Source: Hofstenia miamia (lineage: Eukaryota; Xenacoelomorpha; Acoela). Taken from it: DNA of 56,796 nt. The stretch spans positions 1,951,055-2,007,850 of the forward strand of contig SCFE01000040.1 in the NCBI GenBank assembly GCA_004352715.1. Direction: 5' to 3'. The notes under the pieces were generated by a model, which did not search any database, was not told the DNA's origin, and saw only the letters and a program-made list of their open reading frames with translations. Shown here piece after piece: positions 1 to 9,716 of this stretch (the stretch's first letter is position 1; every line of letters starts with the position of its first letter). Both the position numbers and the translations under genes were made by a program.

Positions 1-501
1 CTCAACAATTAATACAAATCAATATTGCTACATTATTTTTCAAAGCTGCTAACGAAATTCCGCCTTATGATAAGATAAATCTCCCTGAATTCAAGAAAAC
101 TTTCAATAGACGGTCTAAGAAATATGTTGTCACTAGGTTCAGACGTAAAGTCAAAGAAAATTCATTTTTAAACGTAGCCACAAGGCAATGGAATAATCTG
201 CCCAACGAAATTAAGCATATTACAAAACTGAAAGAATTCCGAAATAGTGTGAAAAGATTTATTCTTAAGCAAAAATTCATCTCAGGAAGATCTTGGACAG
301 GGTACAAATTCTATAATAGCAATTACACAATTACTAGAATGTAGACTTATTCTTAGCCTTCTTAGCAATGTATAGGTTTGTAAATAGTATGATTTTGTTT
401 TATTTTTTTTAATGACGCTATTTTGAGAAGCCATCAGTTTGTATTAATTGCTTTACCTTCTCTTAATAAAGATTGTCTTATCTTATCTTATCTTATCTTA
501 T
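1..501 (+). mobile_element. LINE (non-LTR retrotransposon) 3' end, ORF2 C-terminus plus tail
   Basis: The 3' end of a Jockey/CR1-like LINE, cut by the window edge. Frame 3 is open from base 3 to the TAG at 342-344 and encodes the end of the reverse-transcriptase ORF, with the family signature ending ISGRSWTGYKFYN. The same signature (ISGKSWIGYKFYN) occurs in the copy at 33850-35150. About 160 nt of 3' UTR follow, with GACGC at 414-418, a stem-loop at 419-468, AATAAA at 465-470 and a (TTATC)n tail at about 475-501. The C-terminal frame is uninterrupted, so this copy is among the better preserved. It was probably 5'-truncated like its relatives, but the 5' part lies outside the window. Confidence 0.85.
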
Positions 502-790
502 TGAATATAAAGGTAAGCACACAACAGATATGATTAATCAAATACGAAAAATAAATTATATAAAAGAAAATGTAGGATTTGTTTACACAAAGCGAAAGCT
601 TAGTCAAAACTTAGAATTAAAATCAATGAGAAAGATATCTGATAAGTCCAATGTTATCTATAAAATCAATTGCACCTGTGGTGAGGACTACATTGGATAT
701 AGTAGCAGACAACTAAACAGAAGAATAAAAGAACACGAAACTAAGTCAATAATATCAGAACACCTAAGGAAATGTGGATTATATATAATA
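502..790 (+). mobile_element. Penelope-like element fragment, GIY-YIG endonuclease domain
   Basis: Directly after the LINE tail, an open frame (to the TAA at 800-802) encodes a GIY-YIG-type module: NVIYKINCTCGEDYIGYSS followed by RQLNRRIKEH. The IYK..YIG.S..L..R..EH arrangement, with a CxC-like pair just before YIG, is typical of the C-terminal endonuclease of Penelope-like elements. A basic stretch (YTKRKLSQNL) precedes it, as in those elements. No reverse-transcriptase part is visible next to it, so this is an isolated 3' scrap. The N-terminal repeats of the frame belong to the LINE tail, not to this protein. A GIY-YIG domain from another source is possible. Confidence 0.6.
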
Positions 791-802
791 TTTTTTAATT
801 AA

Positions 803-1380
803 ATATTGCATACTTTAAAGGGAAAATTTTATAAATTGACGATGCTCAAGTTGAGCGAAACATATTTCATTTAGTCTAATGTTCTTATTAAAATTATTAA
901 AGATGCTTAACAACAATAATTTATGTACTGTTTTAAGGAAAGTAATACTTTCCTGAATATCCAAGGAATATATTGCTTAAAATAAAAGATGGTAAATATC
1001 GATGCAATGTTTGTATTTTTCTTTATTAATCTTTAAATGTATGCTTGCAACAAGGCGCTAAGCGTACTCAGGTGGTCTGAATACCAGAAGATGAAAAATA
1101 ATGGTATTTAGAATATTGCAACCTTTTGCTGAGTTCGTCTTTTTATCATTTAGAGAACATATTATTTCTTATATATTTAGTTACAAAAATTATCTGCCAA
1201 CTTACATCAACGTTCATCAGTACGAAGTAAGTGGAGTTTTCAGAAACGCTCTTTGCTTGTAACAGACACAAATTAAATGTTAGAAGTATTGCACTATTCA
1301 ACAACGCAGGGTTGATTAAATTCAAAGAAAATGTTTTTGTCATTTGCAAAGTTTTCTCTTGTATTTCAAATATTAATTAC
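803..1380. other. Gene-free AT-rich spacer
   Basis: Nothing recognisable on either strand. Short frames here overlap one another in opposite directions and show no known motif. Confidence 0.5.
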
Positions 1381-1392
1381 GATAAAACATTA

Positions 1393-1492
1393 GGCCAAAA
1401 CCCGACCGGGTCCAAATTGCTTTGTTGCAAATCTCACCCAAGCCAGGTCCGGCCCAGCCCGACCCAATTTTAGGCCCAACCCAATTCCTACA
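1393..1492. repeat. GC-rich island of CCCGACC / GGCCCAA words
   Basis: In otherwise AT-rich DNA this stretch is dominated by related words such as CCCGACCGGGTCC, GCCCGACCCAA and GGCCCAACCC. Similar islands occur at about 8647-8725, 9930-9950, 12335-12415 and 13430-13500. GGGTCGGGC-type runs are known near the ends of some hAT-type non-autonomous elements, but no flanking repeats or target duplications were found, so the class is open. Confidence 0.4.
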
Positions 1493-1749
1493 CTGCATTT
1501 GATCGCCAGCAGATTTACAGTAAGATTTTCCATGCATTGATGATCTCTTTTTATGTCTTTAATTTTGATATGAGGCAATTTATTGTTCTTTTTTCGACTA
1601 ATATTGCACAATTGTTTTTTGAATCGAATTCTGCATATTGTAATCAACTAGATCACATGCCGACTAATTTTATGAAAAATACATTCGTCATGCAAACTCC
1701 TTTTACTACAAAAACAATAAATAAGTCACTGGATACTTGTATTTGCCCA

Positions 1750-2310
1750 ACAAATGAAAAAAATTCAATAATATTCCCACTGTTATTGAAAGTCACTCTC
1801 GATCCAAGGGAATCGATAAATTATCGCCTTGTTTCGAACTTAATGTTCACGTCAAATATATTAGAAAAAAATGTGCATGATCAATTGTCAAATCACTTCT
1901 CGAAAAATGGATTTCTATCCGATTATCGTACATGTGGATACCATTCATGTAAAACGGCTGTTTTACATGTTAGCAATGTGCTCATTGAGTAAAAAGTATG
2001 CTGCAATCCTGATGCTATTCGACCAAATACTGACATTCGATATTCTGAGTCATGACTACATGATACTTATACTAGAAAAGTGTGGAATGGAATCACAGTC
2101 ACAGCTCTCAAGTGATTCAAATAATATTTATCTAACCAATCGGAGCTGTCTTTTTTAAAGGCAAGTACAGTAAGTCGATTCATATGTCATTAGAGGTACC
2201 TTAAGGATCATGTCTAGGCCCGATATTATATGTAATTTACCACTTATTTATTGGCTCTCTTTGTTCTAAATATGGATTGAACTATCACATGTATCGCGAG
2301 GACCTAAAGA
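1750..2310 (+). pseudogene. Degenerate LINE reverse-transcriptase fragment
   Basis: Reading across two frames gives recognisable RT blocks in the right order. These are a DPRESINYRLVSNL region (from the NYRPVS block), then ILEKNVHDQLSNHFSKNGFLS, then FDILSHDYMI, then VP-stop-GSCLGPILY at about 2195-2240 (from the VPQG..LGP block) and a remnant of the catalytic box near 2285. There is at least one frameshift near 1990 and a nonsense change replacing Q of VPQG. The order and spacing show a real, dead RT rather than chance ORFs. It may be the 5' portion of the LINE whose C-terminus lies at 2344, but continuity is not clear. Confidence 0.7.
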
Positions 2311-2343
2311 TTTGTCTTTCTTTTAACGATCAGATGCATAAAA

Positions 2344-2800
2344 AGGTTTTTCTTGAGAAGCTATGAGGCCGGGTACTGGGAAAATTTGTATGGTGCATTC
2401 CAGATAAGAGAAAAAGAAGACATGAGACTTGCTAAGAATATTATTAATAATCCAATGCATCCTATGCATGCATATTTTTCAAAGAACATAAATGGTACTG
2501 ATCGTATTCTAAGAGAAAATACTAAATATCAAATGCCTTTAGTTAGAACAGAAACATTCAAAAATGTGTTTGCTCATAGAGTAATGAAAGGGATTTTATC
2601 TTAAATTAAGTAGTTTTGTATAACTTTTAGCACAGCTTGTACTTAGCTAGTGCATATTAAATATTTTTAATGTTTAATGTTTAATGCTTTCAGTGCAATC
2701 ATTCTGTGACATTTCAGAACTTTAGTACTCAAGATTCTCTAACATCATTGTAAATTACCTATGAGTTACTATTCTAATTATATATACATTCATGTGTTTG
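2344..2800 (+). mobile_element. LINE C-terminus and 3' UTR (composite copy 1)
   Basis: From about 2344 the sequence is nearly identical to 19039 onward. The open frame runs to the TAA at 2602-2604 and encodes the C-terminal part of a second LINE family, including IREKEDMRLAKNIINNP and ending VFAHRVMKGILS. Copy 2 shows more of the upstream RT tail (FEALVVSKVRYGISIYGADS). The 3' UTR runs to the TTAA at 2801, where a piggyBac element begins. No conserved host domain is present. Sequence differences from copy 2 are few, so the two shared an ancestor recently. Confidence 0.75.
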
Positions 2801-4626
2801 TTAAGTAGCGAAATTTATTAAAAAATCAGCAGGTTCATTTGGACCTTGTTCATGAACTTGAAATTTCTTGAGAGGATTAGATTGAGATAATGGCCAATTC
2901 AATCATTAAATGATTTGCATGAAACAAGAAGACCTTAAAATAACTTACTTGTCTGTTTCGAATAGCTATTCGCTTATTGGATGAATGAACATTGCGTTTT
3001 GAACAACTGTAGACTTGCAAAATTATTGATTATTTTATTCTTCCCTTGCCTGCTGTATATGTAGTTATCTGAAGCCATTGACGAGATCAATAAGCAGCTA
3101 ACTAAACAGACATGTCGTTTAATGTTGGTGATTTGTTGAAGAATAATATCGTGTTAGCTTTTAAAACTACGACTCTTCATGGAACATGACATTACGCAAA
3201 CAGAATGAGACATCGAGAATCCAGTGAAACTTTTTGCAGGTACATCTGTAACTGACACTGGTGATGGAAAGGATTATTCTCCATCTTCTGATAATGACAC
3301 CTACTATTCATGAATTTAGAGCTGCCTTTGGAATTAATCGTCAGAAGGATATAATTCGGTATTTGAGATTTGATGACAGATCGTCGGGAAATAGTTCATG
3401 TGATAAGCTCGCGGCGTTTTGCTTATTTTGGGACGATTTTATCGATAATTGCTTCCTTTTCGAGGCCAAGTGAGCTACAAATAATACATTCCGTCAAAAC
3501 TCAATAAGTATGGGTTAAAATTGTTTCTTCTTGTATATCAAAATTTTTAACATTTTTAACAGTATTCCATACTGTGGTCGAAATGAAACGAATACTATCC
3601 ACATTGGACTCAAAAGGACATCGTGAAAGAACTTTGTGTTCCTATTTACGCTTCAGGCAGAAACATAGCGTGCGACAAAAAAAAACTCCGCTTATTTGGC
3701 ACAAGAATTGAGCTCCAACAATATCACACTTCTAAGTACAGTCAAACAAAATCGCCGAGAAATTCAACCCACATTATTACAAGATAATCAGCAAATCGGT
3801 TCATCAACCTTTGCTTTCTATGGAAATTTGACCATTGTCAATTTTCGACCGAAAAAAAGAAAAATGTGATTCTTTTATCAACCATGCAGGATGATAATAA
3901 ATCGATCCTGTTAGTGGAAAGCCGATTATGATTATGGATTATAATACCACAAAGGGATCAGTGGATGCTGTAGACCAGATGTGCCACATGTACAGTGTTC
4001 AGAGAAATGCTCGACGTTGGCCGAGGTTTCAATTTTATTATATTTTGAACTTGGCAGGTATAAACAGTTTTGTTATATTTCGATCTAAATATCCTGATTT
4101 TGAAGCCAGAAAGTCGCATCGTAGAAGACTATTCTTGAAAAATTGGAGGAAATGCTGCTCCAACCTTGGCTGTTGACACGTGTCAATATAACGCGTCTCC
4201 ATTCAAAACAGCTATTGGCTTACGTCATTTGGGATACAAGAAAGTCAGAGGCAACGCGTGATCAAGTTCCACAGCAATCGAAGAGGGAGCGCTCCCATCT
4301 TTGCATGTATAAAGATGACAGAAAAATATAAGAAACTTGTCACTTTTGAGAAAAACCTGTATGTCGATCGCACCAACGGCCTCTTTGTTGTGTGCTGCTA
4401 CATGTAATTTATGATCTTAATAACTGTATTGTAGCTGTAAACATTCACTATATAGCATTATTTGTTGATGCAAATAACATTTCATATGTTTGTTTGTAAT
4501 CTAAAATAAGTTAGACATACTGCCATACACCAAGAGCGAAGTTTTCAACACTAAATCTTGTACAGGGTCTAATGGACCCTGGTGATGAAAGAACGTTACA
4601 AAATCGCGTATTTATCAAAGGGTTAA
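2801..4626 (+). mobile_element. piggyBac-type DNA transposon, degenerate (composite copy 1)
   Basis: Transposase remnants lie in order: an N-terminal acidic stretch near 3262-3300; the core block EFRAAFGINRQKDIIRYLRF then DDRS, D.LAAFCLFWDDFIDN (about 3310-3472); the late block DYNTTKGSVDAVDQMCHMYS then RRWPRFQFYYILNLAGIN (about 3938-4070); and a Cys/His-rich C-terminus (about 4300-4400). Several stops and frameshifts separate them, so the transposase is dead. The right end reads CAAAGGG then TTAA at 4623-4626, as expected for piggyBac. The left TTAA is placed at 2801 because the subterminal palindromes (AGGTTCATTTGGACCT at 2832 and AGGGTCTAATGGACCCT at 4564) then sit at mirror positions. The left terminal repeat is eroded. 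Confidence 0.8.
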
Positions 4627-4699
4627 AGCTGAAGCAAATTATATTCCCAATCAGATTAATGATTTATTTGAGTGGTTATCTCAACACATGTTAGAATTA

Positions 4700-4932
4700 G
4701 ACCAAAAGTGGAATCGCTTTCTAATATAATTCTATATCTAAAAAATTTTAAAATATATAAATGTTGTATTTGCCTTAGTGTTTGAGTTGGTCCAAGGATG
4801 GCAGGATATGTTGGATTGTTGGTAGAAAAAGCTATAAAAAACGGGAATTATTCAAAAACTACTGATTGGATTAATAACCTCAAACAAGGTTTAGTAACTT
4901 TAAAATATGTTTCTACATCTGAAAACCCCTTC

Positions 4933-4976
<44 letters not shown>

Positions 4977-5300
4977 CCTTTGCCTTAGAATTTGAGTTGG
5001 TCCTGGGGTGGAAGAAAATTCTAAGAAATCATAAATTATTCAATAACTAGTGATCCAATTGTAAGATCTGGCTCTTATTTTAATATCGTAATCACGAATT
5101 CAGGCTGAATATATTAAACAAATACTTCATTGCTTGAATGTGGGTAGAAAAGGCAAAGAAATCATGAATTATTGAAAACTGACAGCTCGGATTGGCTCGA
5201 AATTAAGTGGAATCGTTTTCTAATATATTTCTACATCTAAAAACATTTAGAAAATATATAAATTTTGTATTGGCCTTAGTGCTTGAGTTAATCTATAATA
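4700..5300. repeat. Three diverged copies of an ~85-bp unit, one expanded into (TA)n
   Basis: Blocks at about 4708-4796, 4908-5005 and 5208-5293 share the order CTACATCTAAAA, then AAAATATATAAAT, then TTTGCCTTAG, then TTGAGTTGGTCC. In the middle copy the short ATATATA has grown into a pure (TA)n microsatellite at about 4935-4972. No coding potential is visible. Confidence 0.6.
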
Positions 5301-8300
5301 AGTGATCAAATTTGGCGACTGTTTTAATGAAACCTATTATTAATGGCGAGTTCAGGTTCAATGTGTTTAATTGAAATTTTCTAAAATATATGCTAATTGT
5401 ACGATTTGGCTATTATTTCAATATTATTGTAATGTGGTTTGATATATTTGATAAAAGGCACGAGGCACCTTGGCACCAAGTAATTTTCTTATTACCCTAT
5501 AATGTAAATGTAGTACGACCTATATAAATATATATATTATATTAAAATATAATACTATATCTTTAGTTGCTATATAACATAAGAAGTTGTAATTATAAAT
5601 ATTGGTTTACTAAGCAATAGTTGGCTAGTTAATTTTAAACTTGAATTGTTGTGAAAGAGCTAATCAAGCCCTTCAAGATATAAACAGCTACTAAATTTGA
5701 CCAAAATCCATTAGATAATCATTCTCTAAATTAAAACACATGTCCTGCCATTTTATGCATTGATCTGCTTTTCTATTGCTTCTGTATAGATATAAACAAA
5801 ATGCCCATATTGCCTTATTTATATGAAAACAAATTTTTTACATTGTAATTTATGTTGCATCCATGGTTGTGCATTTAATTATGTACTTTTCACTGTTTAA
5901 GCCATTGACGTAGCTTTAATACGTTCTATAGAATAGTTAGACATGTTTTACTACCTTCTAAAAGTAACTTTTCAAATCGATATCATGTATTTCCTATTAA
6001 CCAATTTGAGCAAACCACTTTCCAACAAAGGTTTTCCATGTATTTTGAGTCTCGGCAAAACTTTATTAACAGTATTTCGTGAAGGCATTAGAACAGAAAA
6101 AGTTGAATTTCCTGTAGATTTCTGATCAGTAGTTTACATCACGGTAATTGTCTGTAAATGCGAATTTTAATTTTTGGCAGAACTCTATTCACAACGTTGC
6201 GCGCACACATTTAAAGAAAAAAACAAAAAATTCGCGGAGGTCTTTGTTCAATAGATTAGACCCCAGTAATTGTCTTGAATTCCAATTATGCTTATTCAAA
6301 CACATTTATGCCCAATATTGAAATGCTTGTTCAAATTCGTTAATGCCAAAATTCAATCTTGCAAATGAGATATAAGTCCTTTATAAATCAAATATCTCTA
6401 TTTTCAGTTTTCTGTATGAACTGACAGAGAGAGGGACCCGCCCAAATTCCGGAGAACATATATTCAGTTTTATTACATATTTCAACGTCTAAAGTCAACC
6501 ATGGAATCAAATTCATTTCTTTCATTTTCTCTACCCCGAATTTTCTCTACTCTTTGTCTAACTTTCCTTTTTTGATTCAAAACCTCAAACACTGCACTTA
6601 AGCCCCATCTTTCTCCAGTTTTATAGAATAAACTATTCTAATTTCAACGTCTTTCAAGTCGTTATTCAAAGCTTTTCTTCCTGAGATCTCTTACAAGATA
6701 AAGTCGCTGCTTAAGTCTTGTATAATTTATAAAATACATACATTCTGCCAGGATCAACTACATTCATATATATATATATAGTTGGTTCTGATTCTGCACT
6801 TGATTTGAAGAGTTATCACTCTGTTGATTATATCTGATATCTAAATATTAAAGATCCTTTCTACAAGCATCTCTAGATTCTATAATTAAAACTTATTTTT
6901 TAGATGTAATTTGTATTCTTACATATACTATTTTAAATATAAAATATTTTCTATTTTGTTGCAAAAACTCTAAGTTGAATACAAGCATTTCTTAAATGAT
7001 AATAATTTCATTTTGTTAATTGCAACTGTTTGGAATGTCACAGTACTGCTTAATAACTACTGAGCTGTTTTCGACCTTATTAAACTGTCTCTTATACACA
7101 TCCAACTATTGGTTTAATTTCAACTCGAACATGAGTAGTAAGAAGAGAATAGTAGGCTAGCTCACTTTGATCTTCTGGCCTCTGTGGGCACATTGGCAGG
7201 TCTATCTGGTATGACTATGATGTAATTGTGCATTGTGGACGTATGACTATCTCTGACGTCATTGGGGTATGTTCTGTTTAGTTGTAATATTTGTTGGCAA
7301 ACAATTTTGTTTGCAATCTATTGTTTGAAATGTAACCAATTTTTTATACACAGAGGTTTGCAATTTCCAAAATTCCACGAAATTAGAATTTTTGCAATCA
7401 ATTGTAGCCAAGTTACCTATACACATTACATAAAATGTTTTTAAAAACCATTGAAATTAGAATTTTTTCTATATAGCAAAAATTCAAGAGAGTTGCACTC
7501 TTCACGTTTTAGATTTACAAACATTTTATTGCTAAATTTTTTTTGGGTAAAAGTTGAATTGATAAATATCTCAAAGTAAAAATAAATTTTAAAATACAAT
7601 ACAGAGAAAACGAACATTTATAAACAATAAATTTATTTACAAAGAAAGTATAAAATGCACTAATGAATGATAGAGTTTATATAGCGAATTTCATCTACAG
7701 GTCAATGAACAATGATAATATTCGTCAAGGGTTCATGTTGGGATGGGAATGCTGTAGGAAACATCCGCTATGTGTATTTGCATGTTATGAATTTCACACC
7801 ATAGCATCTAAATTAATGGTTAATATACAAGTCATTAATTAAAAAGCGTTGATGTTAGCAATCAAAAACACATGACAATTTACAATTATAACGTAAACAA
7901 ATACTGTAGAAAAAGTACAACAAAAAGCGTTTTTATGTACGATGAAATAAATAAATGATTACAATTTAAACAAATAATTATATTAAAAGTGTACATTAAG
8001 AAACAATATTTGTGATGAAATACACAATTAATTTCACATAACATCAAACGGCAAACCCACAACAATTAGTCTAAAAATAAAATTGATTAGGTTTTTTAAA
8101 AAAACTATCTTTCAACCATTGTAAGATATGACTAATATGTTTAAATGAAGATATCTTTTTGGCGTAGGGATTGAACAAATTGAGAAACTCATGATATTAT
8201 TAGTATAACCTTTGAAAAACAAAAAAAGAAAAGCGTACTTACACTTTGACAATTATTTATTGTATATTCATTTTATATTTCTGTATTTCTAGCACGTTAT

Positions 8301-8640
8301 GTTTTGTTTTCTTGTGTTTTTGTAATGAGTGATTGTTTTTGTACACTTTATTATTTGTTTTTTTGATGTTATGTGTTCGTATGTCAAAGTGTAGCCAAGT
8401 GTAAAGACTGTTGCTTATCAAAATTATGAACAGTCTCAAATTACTTCAAAACACTTTAGATATTATCACTATAACATAAAATATTGTCAAGCCGCATGAA
8501 ACTAGAATTTGTCAGCGCATAAGAATTTTTTTCGCAAGCAGGAAAAATCTTAATTGTTATCGCAACATTTCTTGTACATTGTTAATTTCGTTTTTCCCAA
8601 TTTTCATTAATGACATAAATAATAGATGCTACAAATAGAG
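5301..8640. other. Long gene-free AT-rich spacer
   Basis: No conserved protein block, tRNA or transposon end was recognised. Open frames are at most about 60 codons and compositionally random. A short (TA)n tract sits at about 6767-6780. Decayed transposon DNA may be present but is beyond reading by eye. Confidence 0.45.
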
Positions 8641-8646
8641 GTTTTC

Positions 8647-8725
8647 AGGCTGGCTCGGGACCCGCGGGCAGCCCGTAGCCTGCGGGCTGCGGACGGGCTG
8701 GCCGCAATCACAAGGGCGGGCTTAA
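8647..8725. repeat. GC-rich island with inverted GGGCTG/CAGCCC words
   Basis: Abrupt GC-rich patch with CCCGCGGGCAGCCCG, CCTGCGGGCTGCGG and GGGCTGGCCGC, able to fold on itself (GGGCAGCCCG against CGGGCTG). It resembles the other GC-rich islands of the window in vocabulary. Confidence 0.4.
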
Positions 8726-8881
8726 AATTCTTTCTTTTTTGAATAAACGTTTTTTGTTTGAATTATACTCTGTTGGTAGTAAAAATGGACTATCATTACA
8801 CTATTACATTTTAGATTTTACATATAGGCTAATGTATAAATGTATATAATGTAAAGGAATTACACGGTATTAAAGAGAACG

Positions 8882-9104
8882 NAAAATGAAATAAATAGTT
8901 CTTCAAGGCAGTTTTCTATTCGAATTCAAGTATAAAATATTTATCTCGCAATATGGAAGTAGATTTTAACCCTATTTACCTATTAAACTTTTCAAAATGA
9001 AATAAATAGTTCTTCAAGGCAGTTTTCTATTCGAATTCAAGTATAAAATATTTATCTCGCAATATGGAAGTAGATTTTAACCCTATTTACCTATTAAACT
9101 TTTC
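8882..9104. repeat. 111-bp tandem duplication next to a single N
   Basis: A single undetermined base at 8882 is followed by two identical-looking 111-bp units, 8883-8993 and 8994-9104, with the beginning of a third (AAAATGAAATAAA) at 9105. The identity and the adjacent N make a gap-filling or contig-joining artefact at least as likely as a real minisatellite. Confidence 0.75.
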
Positions 9105-9600
9105 AAAATGAAATAAAGATGGAGAATTTTTGAAACAAAATCTGAACTTGAGTTTCTAAAGCATAGCATTTAAGAGAATGTACAAACATTTCTCCGCTAT
9201 TATGATAATCTAAATTATATATTTTCATTACTTGATTTAGCTTCAGAGTTAGATGTATTGCTACAGGTTGTAATAAATTTCACACTTTTCATTTGGGTAT
9301 GGTTTCATTATTACATGTTTTAACTGATTTGTCAATTTTTTGTTTTACGTAACGCATTTGGTTTTGTACACCCTCGCACTTTACAAATTATTTCTAAACT
9401 TATACATCGTTTTCACCTTGTATGACATTCCACTTTACACGACGTTTCTAAGCTTATCCAAATTTTTTCTAACGGTTTCCATCTAGGTAATATGAATATA
9501 GCTTTTCTGTTTATTTTTGAAAAGAAGTTTATTATTTGTGTAAATCATTCAAATGAATTAATAAGAGTAATCTGGAATATTTTCAGTAGTTGTATTGCAG

Positions 9601-9716
9601 GTCCTTTGAGTGACGAGTTCCGATACGCTTTCCATTCAATTTTCACAAGTATGTATACTGAGACAAAAAGTTTGCGAAACACAAATATTTGGACCGGCTT
9701 GATTTGCATAGGATGA
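9601..9716 (+). CDS. Possible isolated exon: cytoplasmic tail of a rhodopsin-like GPCR
   Basis: After a TTGCAG acceptor (9595-9600) the frame reads PLSDEFRYAFHSIF and runs to a TGA at 9714-9716. SDEFR.AF directly after TM7 is a common pattern for helix 8 and the tail of rhodopsin-family neuropeptide and amine receptors. No matching TM exon was found upstream within the window. This would be the only CAG acceptor among those I propose, whereas well-supported introns here all use TAG, which counts against it. It is a weak call resting on one short motif. Confidence 0.2.
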
